A stretch of DNA of 64,000 nucleotides from an uncultured Hyphomicrobiales bacterium. GTDB lineage: Bacteria; Pseudomonadota; Alphaproteobacteria; Rhizobiales; Xanthobacteraceae. The stretch covers positions 216,355 through 280,354 of the forward strand of contig CAIRGJ010000064.1 of the NCBI GenBank assembly GCA_903878085.1. Reading direction: 5' to 3'. A program made the position numbers and the translations under genes. Under the pieces are notes generated by a model. It was not told where the DNA came from. It worked only from the letters and a program-made list of their open reading frames with translations, and did not search any database. Position 1 is the stretch's first letter; the number at the start of each line of letters is the position of its first letter. Below are positions 9,181 through 18,547 of this stretch, in pieces.

Positions 9181-9968
9181 GATAAAATGGCTCCGCTGGC
9201 GTCAGGCGGTACTTCGATTTGCCAGTAACTCCTGCGTACCTCCGGATCCCGCAAACATTCTTCGGGATCGCCGTCTGCGATGACTCGGCCCTCGTGCATC
9301 ACAGTGAGGCGCTGCAAGAAGCCTTGCACATGAGAGAGCTTGTGCTCCACGATCAATATCGTTTGGCTGCCGACGTGCATTCGCAGAACGCCCAAAATCC
9401 CCTGAATTTCGGATTCGGCCAGCCCCGCAAGCGGCTCGTCCAACAGCAGCACCTTCGGTTCGGCAATGACCGCCATCGCTATTTCGAGGCGCCGCTTCTC
9501 GCCCAGGCTGAGATGCTTGACTTGCTTGTCGCGCAGATCCTGCAAATTGAAGGTCTCCAGCGCCTTCACGACCTTCGGTTCGTGCCGCTGGCTCTTGCAT
9601 GTATGGAGAAGCAGCTGAAGCAAGTTTGCCTTCTTATGGATGCGAAAAAACGCCAGCACCAAATTGTCGACGACGCTGAGATTGTCGAAGGTAGACGTTA
9701 GTTGGAAGGTGCGCGTCATGCCGCGGGCCACCCGTTGCTGCGGCGTCATCGTGGTGACGTCTTCGCCGCAGTAGCGAATGATCCCTTCGTCGGGCAGGTA
9801 GTAACCGGAGAGCAGGTTGAAAAACGTAGTTTTTCCGGCACCATTCGACCCGATGATGCCGGCCACTTCATTTTCCTGCAGCAGATAGCTGACTTGATCC
9901 ACAGCAATCACGCCACCGAATCGTTTCGTTACCGATTCAGTTCTGATGATCTCGGCGCGACCGGCCAT
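9177..9968 (-). CDS. livG: HAAT ABC transporter ATP-binding protein (LivG)
   Basis: ATPase subunit, about 263 aa from ATG 9968 (M-A-G-R-A-E), chosen because the family's first strand begins shortly after; a longer in-frame start at 10013 adds 15 residues. Walker A GSNGAGKTT, signature LSLGEKRRLE and Walker B LLLDEPLAGL are intact, with the LivG-type VEHK switch. The signature has LSLGE in place of LSGGQ, which is normal for LivG. Confidence 0.92.
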   Translation of the reverse strand: MAGRAEIIRTESVTKRFGGVIAVDQVSYLLQENEVAGIIGSNGAGKTTFFNLLSGYYLPDEGIIRYCGEDVTTMTPQQRVARGMTRTFQLTSTFDNLSVVDNLVLAFFRIHKKANLLQLLLHTCKSQRHEPKVVKALETFNLQDLRDKQVKHLSLGEKRRLEIAMAVIAEPKVLLLDEPLAGLAESEIQGILGVLRMHVGSQTILIVEHKLSHVQGFLQRLTVMHEGRVIADGDPEECLRDPEVRRSYWQIEVPPDASGAILS

Positions 9969-10081
9969 GCTCGAAACCTTTGCTGAACGAAACCCGGCGC
10001 GCGCAGGCAGCATGCGCCGGGCTCATCAATCTCTCTTTTATAATTGGGCGGACACAGACGTTCGCTGGGATGATGTTCGGT

Positions 10082-11326
10082 CTAGTAACCCAGAGATTTC
10101 AGGGTTGGCATCACTGCTTCGCCGCCCATTGACCCCATGACAGAGAACAAATCCCATTCCTGCTTCCGCTCGTCGGCGCCTTTTCCTTTCACCAGGAAGG
10201 CGGCGTGCTTGTAGACGGCCGAGTGGTCCTCGCGCCAATTTGCTGGGCCCTTGACGCTAGTGAATTGGCCGCCGTTAGCCATGAGCGCTACCGACACCTT
10301 TTTCGGATCAAGAGATTTGGCCGCCTCGAACCCGCGGAACATTTCCATATAGGCAATGTAAGCGATCGCTGCATACGCGTCGGGCGGCGTATTGTATTTC
10401 GCGCGGAACAACTCGGTGAACTCCTGCGCGCTCTTGGCTGCCTCTTTGTCTGCCAAACCGCTCAGGTCGTAGTAGAAATAATGCATGGCGTAGATGCCCT
10501 GCAGCGCTTCCGCCGGCACGCCTTTAGCCACCACGTTCGTAATGAATGCATTGAAGATGGCCATCTCTTTGCCTAGGCCCATTTGGTGGACTTGTTTCAG
10601 AAGCGCCACAGCGTCGCCGCCGAATTGCGCGAAGATGAAGGCATCCGGCTTTGCTGCCCGGACTTTCTGCAAGATGGTGGTGAAATCGCTGGTTCCGAGC
10701 GACACTTCGTCATAGCCGACGATTTCCGCGCCGAATTCTTTGGCGGCGGCATAGACGCCGTCACGGATATCCCAGCCAAAACTGTCGGAACGCGCAAGGA
10801 AGAATATACGCTTCTTGCCCAAGGTTTTGACCGCCGAGGTGCCGGCCATATAGCCGACCGTCCACGGGCTATACGCCGTGGCGAAAGTAGAATCGGCAAT
10901 CTTGCCCTTCTGGAAGCCCTCCTTCGCCATCACGCACACCGGGAAGTAAGGCATCGCTTCCTTGGAAACGATGGCATTGATCGCGTAAGCGAGCGGAGCC
11001 CATGTCTGACCGCCGACGCCGCGGACGCCGTCGGAAACCATATAGCGATAGCGACGGACACCAACATCCAGTTTGGCTTCGTCATCGTCGACGACGCCTT
11101 CGACCGTCACTTTGCCCCAGGGCATATTGAGGCCGCCCTTTTTGTTAATGACCTCGACCGCCAATAGCGCCCCTTGCTTTTGAGTTTCGGCGACGGCGGC
11201 GAAGGTTCCCGTGAGCGGAAGCAAGATACCCGCTTTGATCTTGTTGGGTTCATCCGCTTGTGCAGCGCCAATTCCAAGCGCGCTACAGAGTAAGGAAGCA
11301 GCCAGAATTCCACATAGCTTTTTCAT
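10082..11326 (-). CDS. HAAT-family periplasmic substrate-binding protein (LivK-like)
   Basis: First gene of the importer, 414 aa from ATG 11326 with a good signal peptide (cleavage after AQA). The type I periplasmic binding fold is shown by GILLPLTGTFA, and the central GTSDFTTILQKVRAAKPDA motif. It is somewhat longer than E. coli LivK (about 370 aa), as in the amide/urea/aromatic-acid clade of this family. It captures the ligand for LivHMGF. Transcription starts in the 454-bp divergent region shared with the sugar importer, where two FNR/FixK-like boxes lie. Confidence 0.9.
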   Translation of the reverse strand: MKKLCGILAASLLCSALGIGAAQADEPNKIKAGILLPLTGTFAAVAETQKQGALLAVEVINKKGGLNMPWGKVTVEGVVDDDEAKLDVGVRRYRYMVSDGVRGVGGQTWAPLAYAINAIVSKEAMPYFPVCVMAKEGFQKGKIADSTFATAYSPWTVGYMAGTSAVKTLGKKRIFFLARSDSFGWDIRDGVYAAAKEFGAEIVGYDEVSLGTSDFTTILQKVRAAKPDAFIFAQFGGDAVALLKQVHQMGLGKEMAIFNAFITNVVAKGVPAEALQGIYAMHYFYYDLSGLADKEAAKSAQEFTELFRAKYNTPPDAYAAIAYIAYMEMFRGFEAAKSLDPKKVSVALMANGGQFTSVKGPANWREDHSAVYKHAAFLVKGKGADERKQEWDLFSVMGSMGGEAVMPTLKSLGY

Positions 11327-11566
11327 CGACGTTTCCTCTTTCAACTGTCGCGTTTTGCGCTGACGTTATTTATACTTCACGGCCCGGCCGCAGTTTGCGC
11401 CGGGATCGGCTTCAGAACGATAGATAGCTTGGAGCGATGCCTCATGTCAGTTGCGCCATTCCTGAAAATGGCCGCGATTCCAAAAATGGAGGCAACATTC
11501 CCGATCAGGTTTGCAACACACCAATTTCACTAGCGTTATTCAGGCGCTAAATCCCAGCTTTTTTCC

Positions 11567-11580
11567 TTGATATCCGTCAA
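11567..11580. promoter_or_regulatory. FNR/FixK-like box
   Basis: TTGAT-ATCC-GTCAA: nine of ten consensus positions of TTGAT-N4-ATCAA. It lies about 240 bp from the livK-type start and 200 bp from the rbsA-type start, with no obvious -10 at class II spacing. Confidence 0.45.
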
Positions 11581-11712
11581 GGCGACGATCGCTATCTTGG
11601 CCCCGCGATGTGAATAGCGGCATCAATCGCTCAATCCGATGCAACCCACACGACAGTGGTCAGGCTGGGCTCCTGCCACGCGATAAGCGAAGTTCGATAC
11701 GCTGAGGGCGTA

Positions 11713-11726
11713 TTGATGTGCATCAA
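11713..11726 (+). promoter_or_regulatory. Perfect FNR/FixK-type box before sugar ABC operon
   Basis: TTGAT-GTGC-ATCAA, a perfect ten-of-ten palindrome centred about 62 bp upstream of the rbsA-type start. It suggests oxygen-dependent control of this importer, but no clear -10 hexamer is found 31 bp downstream. Confidence 0.55.
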
Positions 11727-11780
11727 GGCGGAGTCCCGCCGGTGCTAGCACCCTTAAAAATTGTCTGTGAGATATAACGA

Positions 11781-13334
11781 TTGGCAAGCGAAATGGCGTC
11801 GGGATCGGTCGTGAGCGAGGCCCCTAATGGGGCGGCGCGCATTGCGGGCGTACCTTTGTTTGAATTGCGTGGAATTTCCAAAGCATTTCCCGGCGTCAAA
11901 GCGCTCGATGACGTATCGTTCGATATTCGCTCTGGCGAAGTGCACATGCTTGTCGGCGAGAATGGCGCCGGTAAGTCGACCTTGATGAAGGTCCTATGCG
12001 GCGCTTACCGGGCCGACAGCGGCTCGTTTTTCTACAACGGCGAGCCGGTGACAATCGACGACCCGGCCGCGGCGCGTCAATTCGGCATTGCCGTCATCTT
12101 CCAGGAATTCACGCTCGTTCCCTATCTCGACATTGCGCAGAACATCTTCCTCGGCCGCGAGATCCCGGGCCGGCTGCCCGGTTTCATCGACCAGCGCCGC
12201 ATACATTCAGAAGCAAAGCGCGTTCTCGACCTGATCGGCTTCGATATCGATCCGCATCTACCACTGCATCGGCTCGGCGTGGCACAGCAGCAAATGGTCG
12301 AAATTGCCAAGGCGCTGTCGCAGGACGCCCGCATTCTGGTCATGGACGAACCGACGGCGGCGCTTTCCGACCGCGAAACCGAACGACTGTTCGCGATGAT
12401 CAAGCGGCTCAAGGATAGCGGCGTTGCCATCGTTTATATATCGCACCGTCTGGGCGAGGTATTCGCGCTCGGCGATCGGATTACGGTGTTGCGTGATGGC
12501 CGCAAGATCGCCTCGGTGCTACCGGCGGAGACAACGCCCGATCAGCTTGTGACGCTTATGGTCGGCCGGCCAGTGGATACGACATACACCCGAGCCTCAC
12601 GGCCAGTCCCCGGCAAGGTCGCGCTCGAAGTCACGAACCTATCCGGTCCAAGCGGTTTTTCCGATATCAATCTGACCGTGCGCGCCGGTGAGATTGTCGG
12701 TTTGTGCGGGTTGGTCGGCTCCGGTCGTAGCGAGGTCGCGCGCGCGATCTTCGGCGCCGACCGCATAACCGCCGGCGAGATACGGCTATTCGGCGAACCG
12801 ATCGGCGCATCGCCGGAGGAATCGGTGCGCCGGGGCATGGCCCTGATTCCGGAGAACCGCAAGACTCAAGGTCTCGCGCTGAACCGCTCGGTGAGCGACA
12901 ACATCATTCTTGCCGGCTTGCGTAAGTTGTTTCCCTCCGGTCTCTATGTGCCTAGGCGGGCTATTAAGGCGGCGCGCGCGATCATCGACAAGCTACGAAT
13001 TGCCACACCGACGCCGCGCCGGGCGGTCGCCACTTTGTCGGGCGGCAACCAGCAGAAAGTTGTCATTGGCAAATGGCTAAACGCGGATGCGCGCTTCTTC
13101 ATATTCGATGAGCCGACGCGCGGGATCGACGTCGGCGCGAAGGCCGAAATATTCCGGCTACTCGACCATCTCGTTCACGACGGCGCTGCCGTTTTGATGA
13201 TTAGTTCCGAGCAGATAGAGATCGTGCATATTTGCGACCGCGCCTATGTCATGCGCGGCGGGCATATCGCCGGCGAGCTCGCGCATCACGAACTCACCGA
13301 AGCCAACATTGTCCGCCTCGGAATTCATCAATGA
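11781..13334 (+). CDS. Sugar-type ABC transporter ATPase (two nucleotide-binding domains)
   Basis: RbsA/MglA/XylG-type ATPase, 517 aa, with two tandem ATPase domains. The first has Walker A GENGAGKST (about residue 60) and Walker B ILVMDEPTAAL. The second has the degenerate P-loop GLVGSGRSE usual for this family and the signature LSGGNQQKV with FIFDEPTRGIDVGAK. It energises uptake of a monosaccharide or similar ligand with the two permeases that follow. The longest start is TTG 11781; ATG 11793 is equally plausible. Overlaps the next gene by 4 bases. Confidence 0.92.
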   Translation: MASEMASGSVVSEAPNGAARIAGVPLFELRGISKAFPGVKALDDVSFDIRSGEVHMLVGENGAGKSTLMKVLCGAYRADSGSFFYNGEPVTIDDPAAARQFGIAVIFQEFTLVPYLDIAQNIFLGREIPGRLPGFIDQRRIHSEAKRVLDLIGFDIDPHLPLHRLGVAQQQMVEIAKALSQDARILVMDEPTAALSDRETERLFAMIKRLKDSGVAIVYISHRLGEVFALGDRITVLRDGRKIASVLPAETTPDQLVTLMVGRPVDTTYTRASRPVPGKVALEVTNLSGPSGFSDINLTVRAGEIVGLCGLVGSGRSEVARAIFGADRITAGEIRLFGEPIGASPEESVRRGMALIPENRKTQGLALNRSVSDNIILAGLRKLFPSGLYVPRRAIKAARAIIDKLRIATPTPRRAVATLSGGNQQKVVIGKWLNADARFFIFDEPTRGIDVGAKAEIFRLLDHLVHDGAAVLMISSEQIEIVHICDRAYVMRGGHIAGELAHHELTEANIVRLGIHQ

Positions 13335-14281
13335 GCGCGCATAAGCTCACTCCTGCATCGATGTCGCTCGCGCGCGTGCCGGGCGTCGCGATCGTCCTCG
13401 CCATACTGTGCGCGACATTTGGAGTCATGAGCCCGGGATTCGTCACGCCCGCCAATATCTCAAACATCCTCTCCCAATCGACCATCCTGCTGCTGCTCGC
13501 CTTGCCGATGACGCTCATCATCATGACTGAAGGCCTCGATCTTTCAATGGGCGCCGTTCTCACTTTGGCCTCCATCGCGCTTGCCATCACGGTGGTCGCA
13601 ACTGGATCTGCGACGCTTGGCTTTTTGGCGGCGCTGACGGTGGGATTCTGCTTCGGCCTCGGCAACGGCGTACTGATCGCGGCGCTCGACATTCCGCCGT
13701 TCATCACCACACTCGGCACACTGGGAATTGCGCAAGGGCTGTCGCTGCTAGCGACCGACGGACAAAGCGTTGTCGGCCTTCCGCGATCCATCGAAGTCAT
13801 CTACTCGGGAAGCGCCGCCGGCATTCCTTTGCCGGTCGTCATCGCCGCTCTCGCCTACGCCCTCACTTATGCGCTGCTGTATCACACGCGCTTTGGCACC
13901 TATGTCTTCGCCCTCGGCGGCAATCGGGAAGCCTTGAAGCTCGCCGGCATATCCGTACGTGGCATGCTGATCCGGGTCTATGTGTTCGGCGGTTTGATGG
14001 CAGGCTTCGCAGCCCTGCTGATGACGGCCCGCCTGAATTCCGCGCATCCGACCGCCGGGATAGGCATGGAATTCGATGCCATTGCCGCCATCGCAGTTGG
14101 CGGGACTTCATTCGAGCGCGGGAATGGTTGGCTTTTCGGCACGCTGCTTGGCGTCATCGCCGTGGGCGTGTTGCGAAACGGCCTTAATCTGCTCGCGGTG
14201 CCGTCATCCGCGCAAGTCACCTGTATCGGCGCCATCGTTATTATCGCTTTGTTTATCGACGGGCTGCGGGGCGACCGATGA
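13331..14281 (+). CDS. Sugar-type ABC transporter permease (RbsC-like) 1
   Basis: 316-aa permease of the BPD_transp_2 family. ATG 13331 is in an ATGA overlap with the preceding stop. Family marks are MTEGLDLSMGAVLTL (the GLDLS motif), PPFITTLGTLGIAQG and GGNREALKLAGI. It forms half of the membrane channel. The next gene is a second, different permease, so the importer is probably a heterodimer. Confidence 0.92.
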   Translation: MSAHKLTPASMSLARVPGVAIVLAILCATFGVMSPGFVTPANISNILSQSTILLLLALPMTLIIMTEGLDLSMGAVLTLASIALAITVVATGSATLGFLAALTVGFCFGLGNGVLIAALDIPPFITTLGTLGIAQGLSLLATDGQSVVGLPRSIEVIYSGSAAGIPLPVVIAALAYALTYALLYHTRFGTYVFALGGNREALKLAGISVRGMLIRVYVFGGLMAGFAALLMTARLNSAHPTAGIGMEFDAIAAIAVGGTSFERGNGWLFGTLLGVIAVGVLRNGLNLLAVPSSAQVTCIGAIVIIALFIDGLRGDR

Positions 14282-15252
14282 GTTCAACCCCCAATATTGC
14301 CGCCCGATCGCGGTTCGCACCCTCGCGCGATGCCATGCAGGCGCTGTACCGTCTGCTTGCGGTGGCGCTGCTATGCATCGCCCTGACGGCGCTGAGCGAC
14401 GTCTTCTTCACGACCAACAATATCCTCAACGTATTGCGACAGACGGCGCTCCTATTTCTGATGGCGTCGGGCCTCACGCTGGTTATCCTGACCGCCGGCC
14501 TCGACCTCTCGGTCGGCGCCAACATCGCGCTGTCCGCATGTCTGGCCGCAAGCGTGATAAAAGCCACTGGCTCGCCGTTGCTCGGAATTGCCACCGGAAT
14601 CGGCTGCGGCGCCGCGATCGGATTTGCCAACGGCATTCTCGTGACGGCGCTGCGCATTCCATCGTTCATCGCCACTTACGGCATGATGTGGATGCTCACG
14701 GGCATCACCTATTACTATATGGCCGGCGATACCATTCACGGCTTCCCGCCGGAATTTCGCCAGCTTGGCAGCGGCTACCTGCTCGGCGTGCCGATGCCGG
14801 TCTATGTCATGGTATTGTTCCTGTTGATCGGCTGGTTTTTCGCGCAACGCACAATCTGGGGTCAGCAGATCTATGCGATCGGCGCCAATCCGGTTGCAGC
14901 GCGCCTTTCTGGCGTGCCGGTCGAGCGGCGCCTCGTGCTGGTCTATGCCGTGAGCGGAGCGATGGCGGGGCTTGCCTCACTGATCATCCTGGCGCGAATC
15001 AACTCGGCGCAAGGCGACATCGGCGAAGAATTGACGCTGCCGGCGATTGCCGCGGTGCTAGTGGGCGGCACGTCGTTGTTTGGCGGCTCCGGCTCGGTGG
15101 CAGGAACGCTGATCGGCGCGCTGTTTCTGACGCTCGTGCTTAACGGCATGAATCTCCTGCAAATCCATTCGTCATGGCAGCCGCTCGTCACCGGCGTCAT
15201 CATTCTACTCGCAGTCTGGATCGATAACCGCACGCGCAGGAGCGACGCATAA
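14278..15252 (+). CDS. Sugar-type ABC transporter permease (RbsC-like) 2
   Basis: 324-aa permease, paralog of the preceding gene, with LTAGLDLSVGANIAL, IPSFIATYGMMWM and IGANPVAARLSGV. Starts in a 4-base overlap with the first permease. The GGTSLFGGSGSVAGTLIGA segment near the C-terminus is typical of the family. Confidence 0.92.
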   Translation: MSSTPNIAARSRFAPSRDAMQALYRLLAVALLCIALTALSDVFFTTNNILNVLRQTALLFLMASGLTLVILTAGLDLSVGANIALSACLAASVIKATGSPLLGIATGIGCGAAIGFANGILVTALRIPSFIATYGMMWMLTGITYYYMAGDTIHGFPPEFRQLGSGYLLGVPMPVYVMVLFLLIGWFFAQRTIWGQQIYAIGANPVAARLSGVPVERRLVLVYAVSGAMAGLASLIILARINSAQGDIGEELTLPAIAAVLVGGTSLFGGSGSVAGTLIGALFLTLVLNGMNLLQIHSSWQPLVTGVIILLAVWIDNRTRRSDA

Positions 15253-15304
15253 GCGGCAATAACCGAGAGCTCACCGCACCGAAGATGAAAAGGGAGTAGG
15301 CAAG

Positions 15305-16264
15305 ATGAAATATCTGACCTTCAGCGTAACCGCCGTGCTGGCGGCAATCTTCTCAAATGCCGCGTCGGCCGATGGCGAGACCATCGCCGTGTTCACCAAG
15401 AATTTGACCAACCCCTATTTTCAGGCGGTGCGTGTCGGGACGGAAACCGGCGCTAAAACGCTTGGCGTAAAGGTCATTCAATACGTCCCAACCAAGCCGG
15501 ACAGCATTCCCGAACAGCTCTCGCAGGTCGAGGACGTGATCGTAAAGAAGCCGGACGCGATCGTGTTCGTTCCGGTCGACTATAAAGCGCTGGTGCCAGC
15601 GGTCGAGAAGATCAATGCGGCCGGCATTCCAGTCACCAATATCATCGATCGCTCCGCCGGCGGAAAATTCGTCGCCTTTGTCGGCGCCGATGACTACAGC
15701 ATCGGCCTTGCCACGGCGCGCACTCTGCTTAAGGCCATTGGCAGCAAGGGCAATGTGATCATTATCGAGGGCGTGAAGGGCTCGCTCACCAATACCGATC
15801 GTGTGCGCGGCTTCAATGACGCGCTGAAGGAGACCCCCAACGTCAAGCTGCTCGCCTCGCAACCGGCGAACTATCAGCGGCTACAGGCGCTCCAGGTGGT
15901 GGAAAACCTCATGCAGTCATTCCCATCGATCGACGGCGTGCTGGCGGCAAACGATCCGATGGCGGTGGGGGCGATCGAGGCGCTCGAAGGCGCTAACCGT
16001 AAGGCGCTGGTGGTGGGCATCAATGGCAGCAGGGAAGCGGTCGAATTAATCAAGTCCGGCAAGCTGCTGGCGAGCGGCGACTTCAACGGCTTCATCCAAG
16101 GCTGCATCGGCATGCAGATCGCGGTGCGCAACCTGCGCAAACAGCCAACGCCGCCGGAGGTGATCTTGAAGGCGATCGTGATCGACAAGAGCAACCTCAC
16201 CGCCTACGAGACTCCGGTCGAGCAGCGCACTTGCCCGACACTGGAACAGATTGTCGCAAACTAA
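15305..16264 (+). CDS. Sugar-type ABC transporter periplasmic binding protein (RbsB-like)
   Basis: 319-aa binding protein (Peripla_BP_4), signal peptide to about ASA (residue 22), then the first strand IAVFTKNLTNPYFQAV in which N-P-Y-F matches the ribose-binding family. Hinge and second-domain motifs such as AANDPMAVGAIEAL are present. Preceded by GGGAGTAGGCAAG. It closes the operon, unlike the usual first position; 52 bp separate it from the second permease. Ligand unknown; sugars, polyols and autoinducer-like ligands are all used by this family. Confidence 0.92.
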   Translation: MKYLTFSVTAVLAAIFSNAASADGETIAVFTKNLTNPYFQAVRVGTETGAKTLGVKVIQYVPTKPDSIPEQLSQVEDVIVKKPDAIVFVPVDYKALVPAVEKINAAGIPVTNIIDRSAGGKFVAFVGADDYSIGLATARTLLKAIGSKGNVIIIEGVKGSLTNTDRVRGFNDALKETPNVKLLASQPANYQRLQALQVVENLMQSFPSIDGVLAANDPMAVGAIEALEGANRKALVVGINGSREAVELIKSGKLLASGDFNGFIQGCIGMQIAVRNLRKQPTPPEVILKAIVIDKSNLTAYETPVEQRTCPTLEQIVAN

Positions 16265-16553
16265 CGGCGGCGTCAGTGCGCGGGGGCGGCGATGACGGCC
16301 GGCCCCGCGTTCCCGCGTGAATTGATCAACGCCCACCGCGCTCTGATGGCAAGGTTCGGTCAGGGCCATAACCAGACTCATGCAGCGCGGCAATCAGGAT
16401 TGTTCGGCAGCAGCGTATCGGCTTCACAACACCCATATTCATGCACTTGCGTGCTGGTGAAGGAGCCGTCCAAAGCATCAAAGGAAAAAAGCAGAAGGTG
16501 CCCGGCGCGGGCAAACCATCGAACGCGGATTTTGTACGCGCCACGGCCCTCGG

Positions 16554-16832
16554 CTAGACTGTTTGCCAGTAAGCCTTGGTTAGCGCCATGAGCGCGTCCG
16601 AGTTTGGACAATAAGTTTCCCACACCGGATTATTAGGATCGCGCTTCAAGTCCACCGCGCAGGCTTCCCGATAGCCGCAAGAGGCGCAGCGTCGCCTGAT
16701 CTCTTCGAGTCTGTCGCCGGCATCGCTTGCGACCGCGTCAAGGCCCAGCATTGCCATCCGGCAGTCGAGCAGGTCATTAAACTCTTCGGTGACCGAAAGT
16801 TTCTCTATTGAGCGAGGATTTTCGTCTGGCAT
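16554..16832 (-). CDS. Small Cys-rich protein, DUF6455-type
   Basis: 92-aa cytosolic protein of unknown function. ATG 16832 follows a strong GGGGGA site. It has the pattern RMAMLGLD, then RRRCASCGYREACAVDL, then NPVWETYCPN: four to five conserved cysteines that could bind a metal or iron-sulfur cluster. It is a paralog of the gene at 46467-46898. It lies downstream of the PFOR operon on the same strand, but has its own FNR/FixK-like box in the 86-bp gap. I do not know its function; the repeated link to anaerobic-type promoters is the main clue. Confidence 0.8.
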   Translation of the reverse strand: MPDENPRSIEKLSVTEEFNDLLDCRMAMLGLDAVASDAGDRLEEIRRRCASCGYREACAVDLKRDPNNPVWETYCPNSDALMALTKAYWQTV

Positions 16833-16885
16833 CAAATCCCCCTACGTTGATCACCAATATCACGCTGAAACCTCTCATTCGTGCA

Positions 16886-16899
16886 TTGACCTGAATCAA
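16886..16899 (-). promoter_or_regulatory. FNR/FixK-like box before DUF6455-type gene
   Basis: TTGAC-CTGA-ATCAA, nine of ten consensus positions, centred about 60 bp upstream of ATG 16832. A loose -10 (GATATT on the minus strand at 16856-16861) lies 34 bp downstream. Confidence 0.55.
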
Positions 16900-16921
16900 G
16901 CGCGACGAAAAACGGTGTCAG

Positions 16922-18547
16922 CTAAATCTCCTCCGGGACCATCGCAATCGCGCCGCACGGGCATTCCTGGGCGCACACGCCGCAGCCCTTGCAATAGTCA
17001 TAGTTGAATTGGAACCGCTGGCCGGGGCCGAGCTTGATCACCGCATTATCCGGACACACGCCGTAACAATTGTCGCACTCAAAGCAATTGCCGCAGGACA
17101 GGCAGCGCCGTGCCTCGTAGAGCGCGTTGGTCTCGTCGAGCCCACCCTGCACCTCCTCGAAAGTGCTCTGCCGACGGGCGATTTCGAGCATCGGCCGCAC
17201 CGTCTTCGGTGCGTCGGCGTAATACCAGGTATTGAGTTTATCGATGCCCGCCAGCTCGTGCCGTTCGGCCGGCGCATAGGCATCCCCGCGCAGCCAGGCA
17301 TCGATGTGGCGGGCCGCCTTCTTGCCGTGACCGACCGCCACCGTGACGGTACGTTCGGAGGGCACCATGTCGCCACCGGCGAAAATGCCGGCATGGCCGG
17401 TCATCATGTTCGGGGCGACAGTGACCACGCCGTCCTTGATTTCCAGCCCGGGCACGCCGTCGAGCAGCGACAGATCAACATCTTGGCCCAGCGCCAGCAC
17501 CAGCGCATCGGTCTCCAGCGTCTCGAACTCACCGGTCGGCTGCGGGAAACCGGATTCGTCGAGTCGCATCTTTTCGACGGTGAGCGTGCCCTCGTCCATG
17601 CGTTTGATGGTCGAAAGCCATTTCATCATGATGCCTTCCTGCAGCGCCTCCTCGACCTCGAAGTCGTGCGCCGGCATGCGATCACGGGTGCGGCGATAGA
17701 CGATGATCGCCTCGGTCGCGCCCAGCCGTTTGGCGGTGCGGGCAGCATCGATGGCGGTGTTGCCGCCGCCGTAAACGACGACGCGCCGGCCAAGTAGCGG
17801 CTGGTCTTCGCCTTCCATCGACCGCAGCAAAGAGACGGCGTCGAGAATTTTCGACGCGGAACCGGCCGGAATAAAAGAGCGTTTGCCGATATGAGCGCCG
17901 ACCGCGAGGAATGCCGCATCGAAGCCGCCCTCCCGCATACTCTCGACGATGCGGTCGACCTTGGTATCGAGCTTCATGACGACGCCGAGATCGATGATCC
18001 GGTTGATCTCGGCATCGAGGACGTCGCGCGGCAGACGATATTTCGGAATTCCGAAACGCATCATGCCGCCGGCAAACGGGCCGGCCTCCTGAATCTCAAC
18101 CGCATGGCCCATCCGGCGCAAGTGATAGGCGGCGGACAGACCCGAAGGACCGGCGCCGACCACCAGCACCCGCTTGCCACTGTCGGCTTGCGGCGGCTCG
18201 AATCGCCAGCCGTTGCGGATCGCCACGTCACCAAGAAAACGCTCGACGGAATTGATGCCGACCGCTTCGTCGACTTGCGCGCGATTGCAAGCGCCTTCGC
18301 AGGGGTGATAGCACACCCTGCCCATCACCGCCGGCAGCGGATTGTCGATCGTCAATGTGCGCCATGCGGATTCATAGTCGCCGGATTCGGCGTAATAGAG
18401 CCAACTCTGAATATTTTCGCCGGCCGGACAGGCGTTGTTGCAGGGCGGCAAACGATCGACATAGACCGGCCGCGAGGTGCGCCACGACCCCGTCAGATTG
18501 GCGAGGCTGCTGCCGACATCGAGACTGATTGCGAAGGGATGTTCCAT
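16922..18547 (-). CDS. GltD-like NAD(P)H oxidoreductase fused to a 2[4Fe-4S] ferredoxin domain (PFOR operon)
   Basis: 541-aa protein. Residues 35-110 hold an N-terminal Cys-rich cluster domain (CNNACPAGENIQ, CYHPCEGACNRAQ) as in glutamate synthase small subunit. FAD-binding GAGPSGLSAAYHL follows, then an NAD(P)-binding GGGNTAIDAARTAKR and the GHAGIFAGGDM FAD signature. The C-terminal 60 residues carry two ferredoxin motifs, CGNCFECDNCYGVCP and CKGCGVCAQECP. The C-terminus thus replaces the separate delta ferredoxin of four-subunit 2-oxoacid:ferredoxin oxidoreductases and joins it to an NAD(P)H-linked flavoprotein. The enzyme may therefore pass electrons between 2-oxoacid oxidation and NAD(P). 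Start codon overlaps the preceding stop by 1 base. Confidence 0.88.
   Translation of the reverse strand: MEHPFAISLDVGSSLANLTGSWRTSRPVYVDRLPPCNNACPAGENIQSWLYYAESGDYESAWRTLTIDNPLPAVMGRVCYHPCEGACNRAQVDEAVGINSVERFLGDVAIRNGWRFEPPQADSGKRVLVVGAGPSGLSAAYHLRRMGHAVEIQEAGPFAGGMMRFGIPKYRLPRDVLDAEINRIIDLGVVMKLDTKVDRIVESMREGGFDAAFLAVGAHIGKRSFIPAGSASKILDAVSLLRSMEGEDQPLLGRRVVVYGGGNTAIDAARTAKRLGATEAIIVYRRTRDRMPAHDFEVEEALQEGIMMKWLSTIKRMDEGTLTVEKMRLDESGFPQPTGEFETLETDALVLALGQDVDLSLLDGVPGLEIKDGVVTVAPNMMTGHAGIFAGGDMVPSERTVTVAVGHGKKAARHIDAWLRGDAYAPAERHELAGIDKLNTWYYADAPKTVRPMLEIARRQSTFEEVQGGLDETNALYEARRCLSCGNCFECDNCYGVCPDNAVIKLGPGQRFQFNYDYCKGCGVCAQECPCGAIAMVPEEI

Larger units (their letters stand above)
11327..11780. 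other. Divergent intergenic region with two FNR/FixK-like boxes
   Basis: 454 bp between the divergently transcribed livK-type and rbsA-type genes. No gene is evident. It contains a near-consensus and a perfect FNR/FixK palindrome (listed separately). Confidence 0.6.

Noticed and set aside
16292..16623. Small genes between the sugar importer and the DUF6455-type gene
   Set aside because: Short frames on both strands without ribosome sites or family features; treated as a 289-bp gap with nothing supported.
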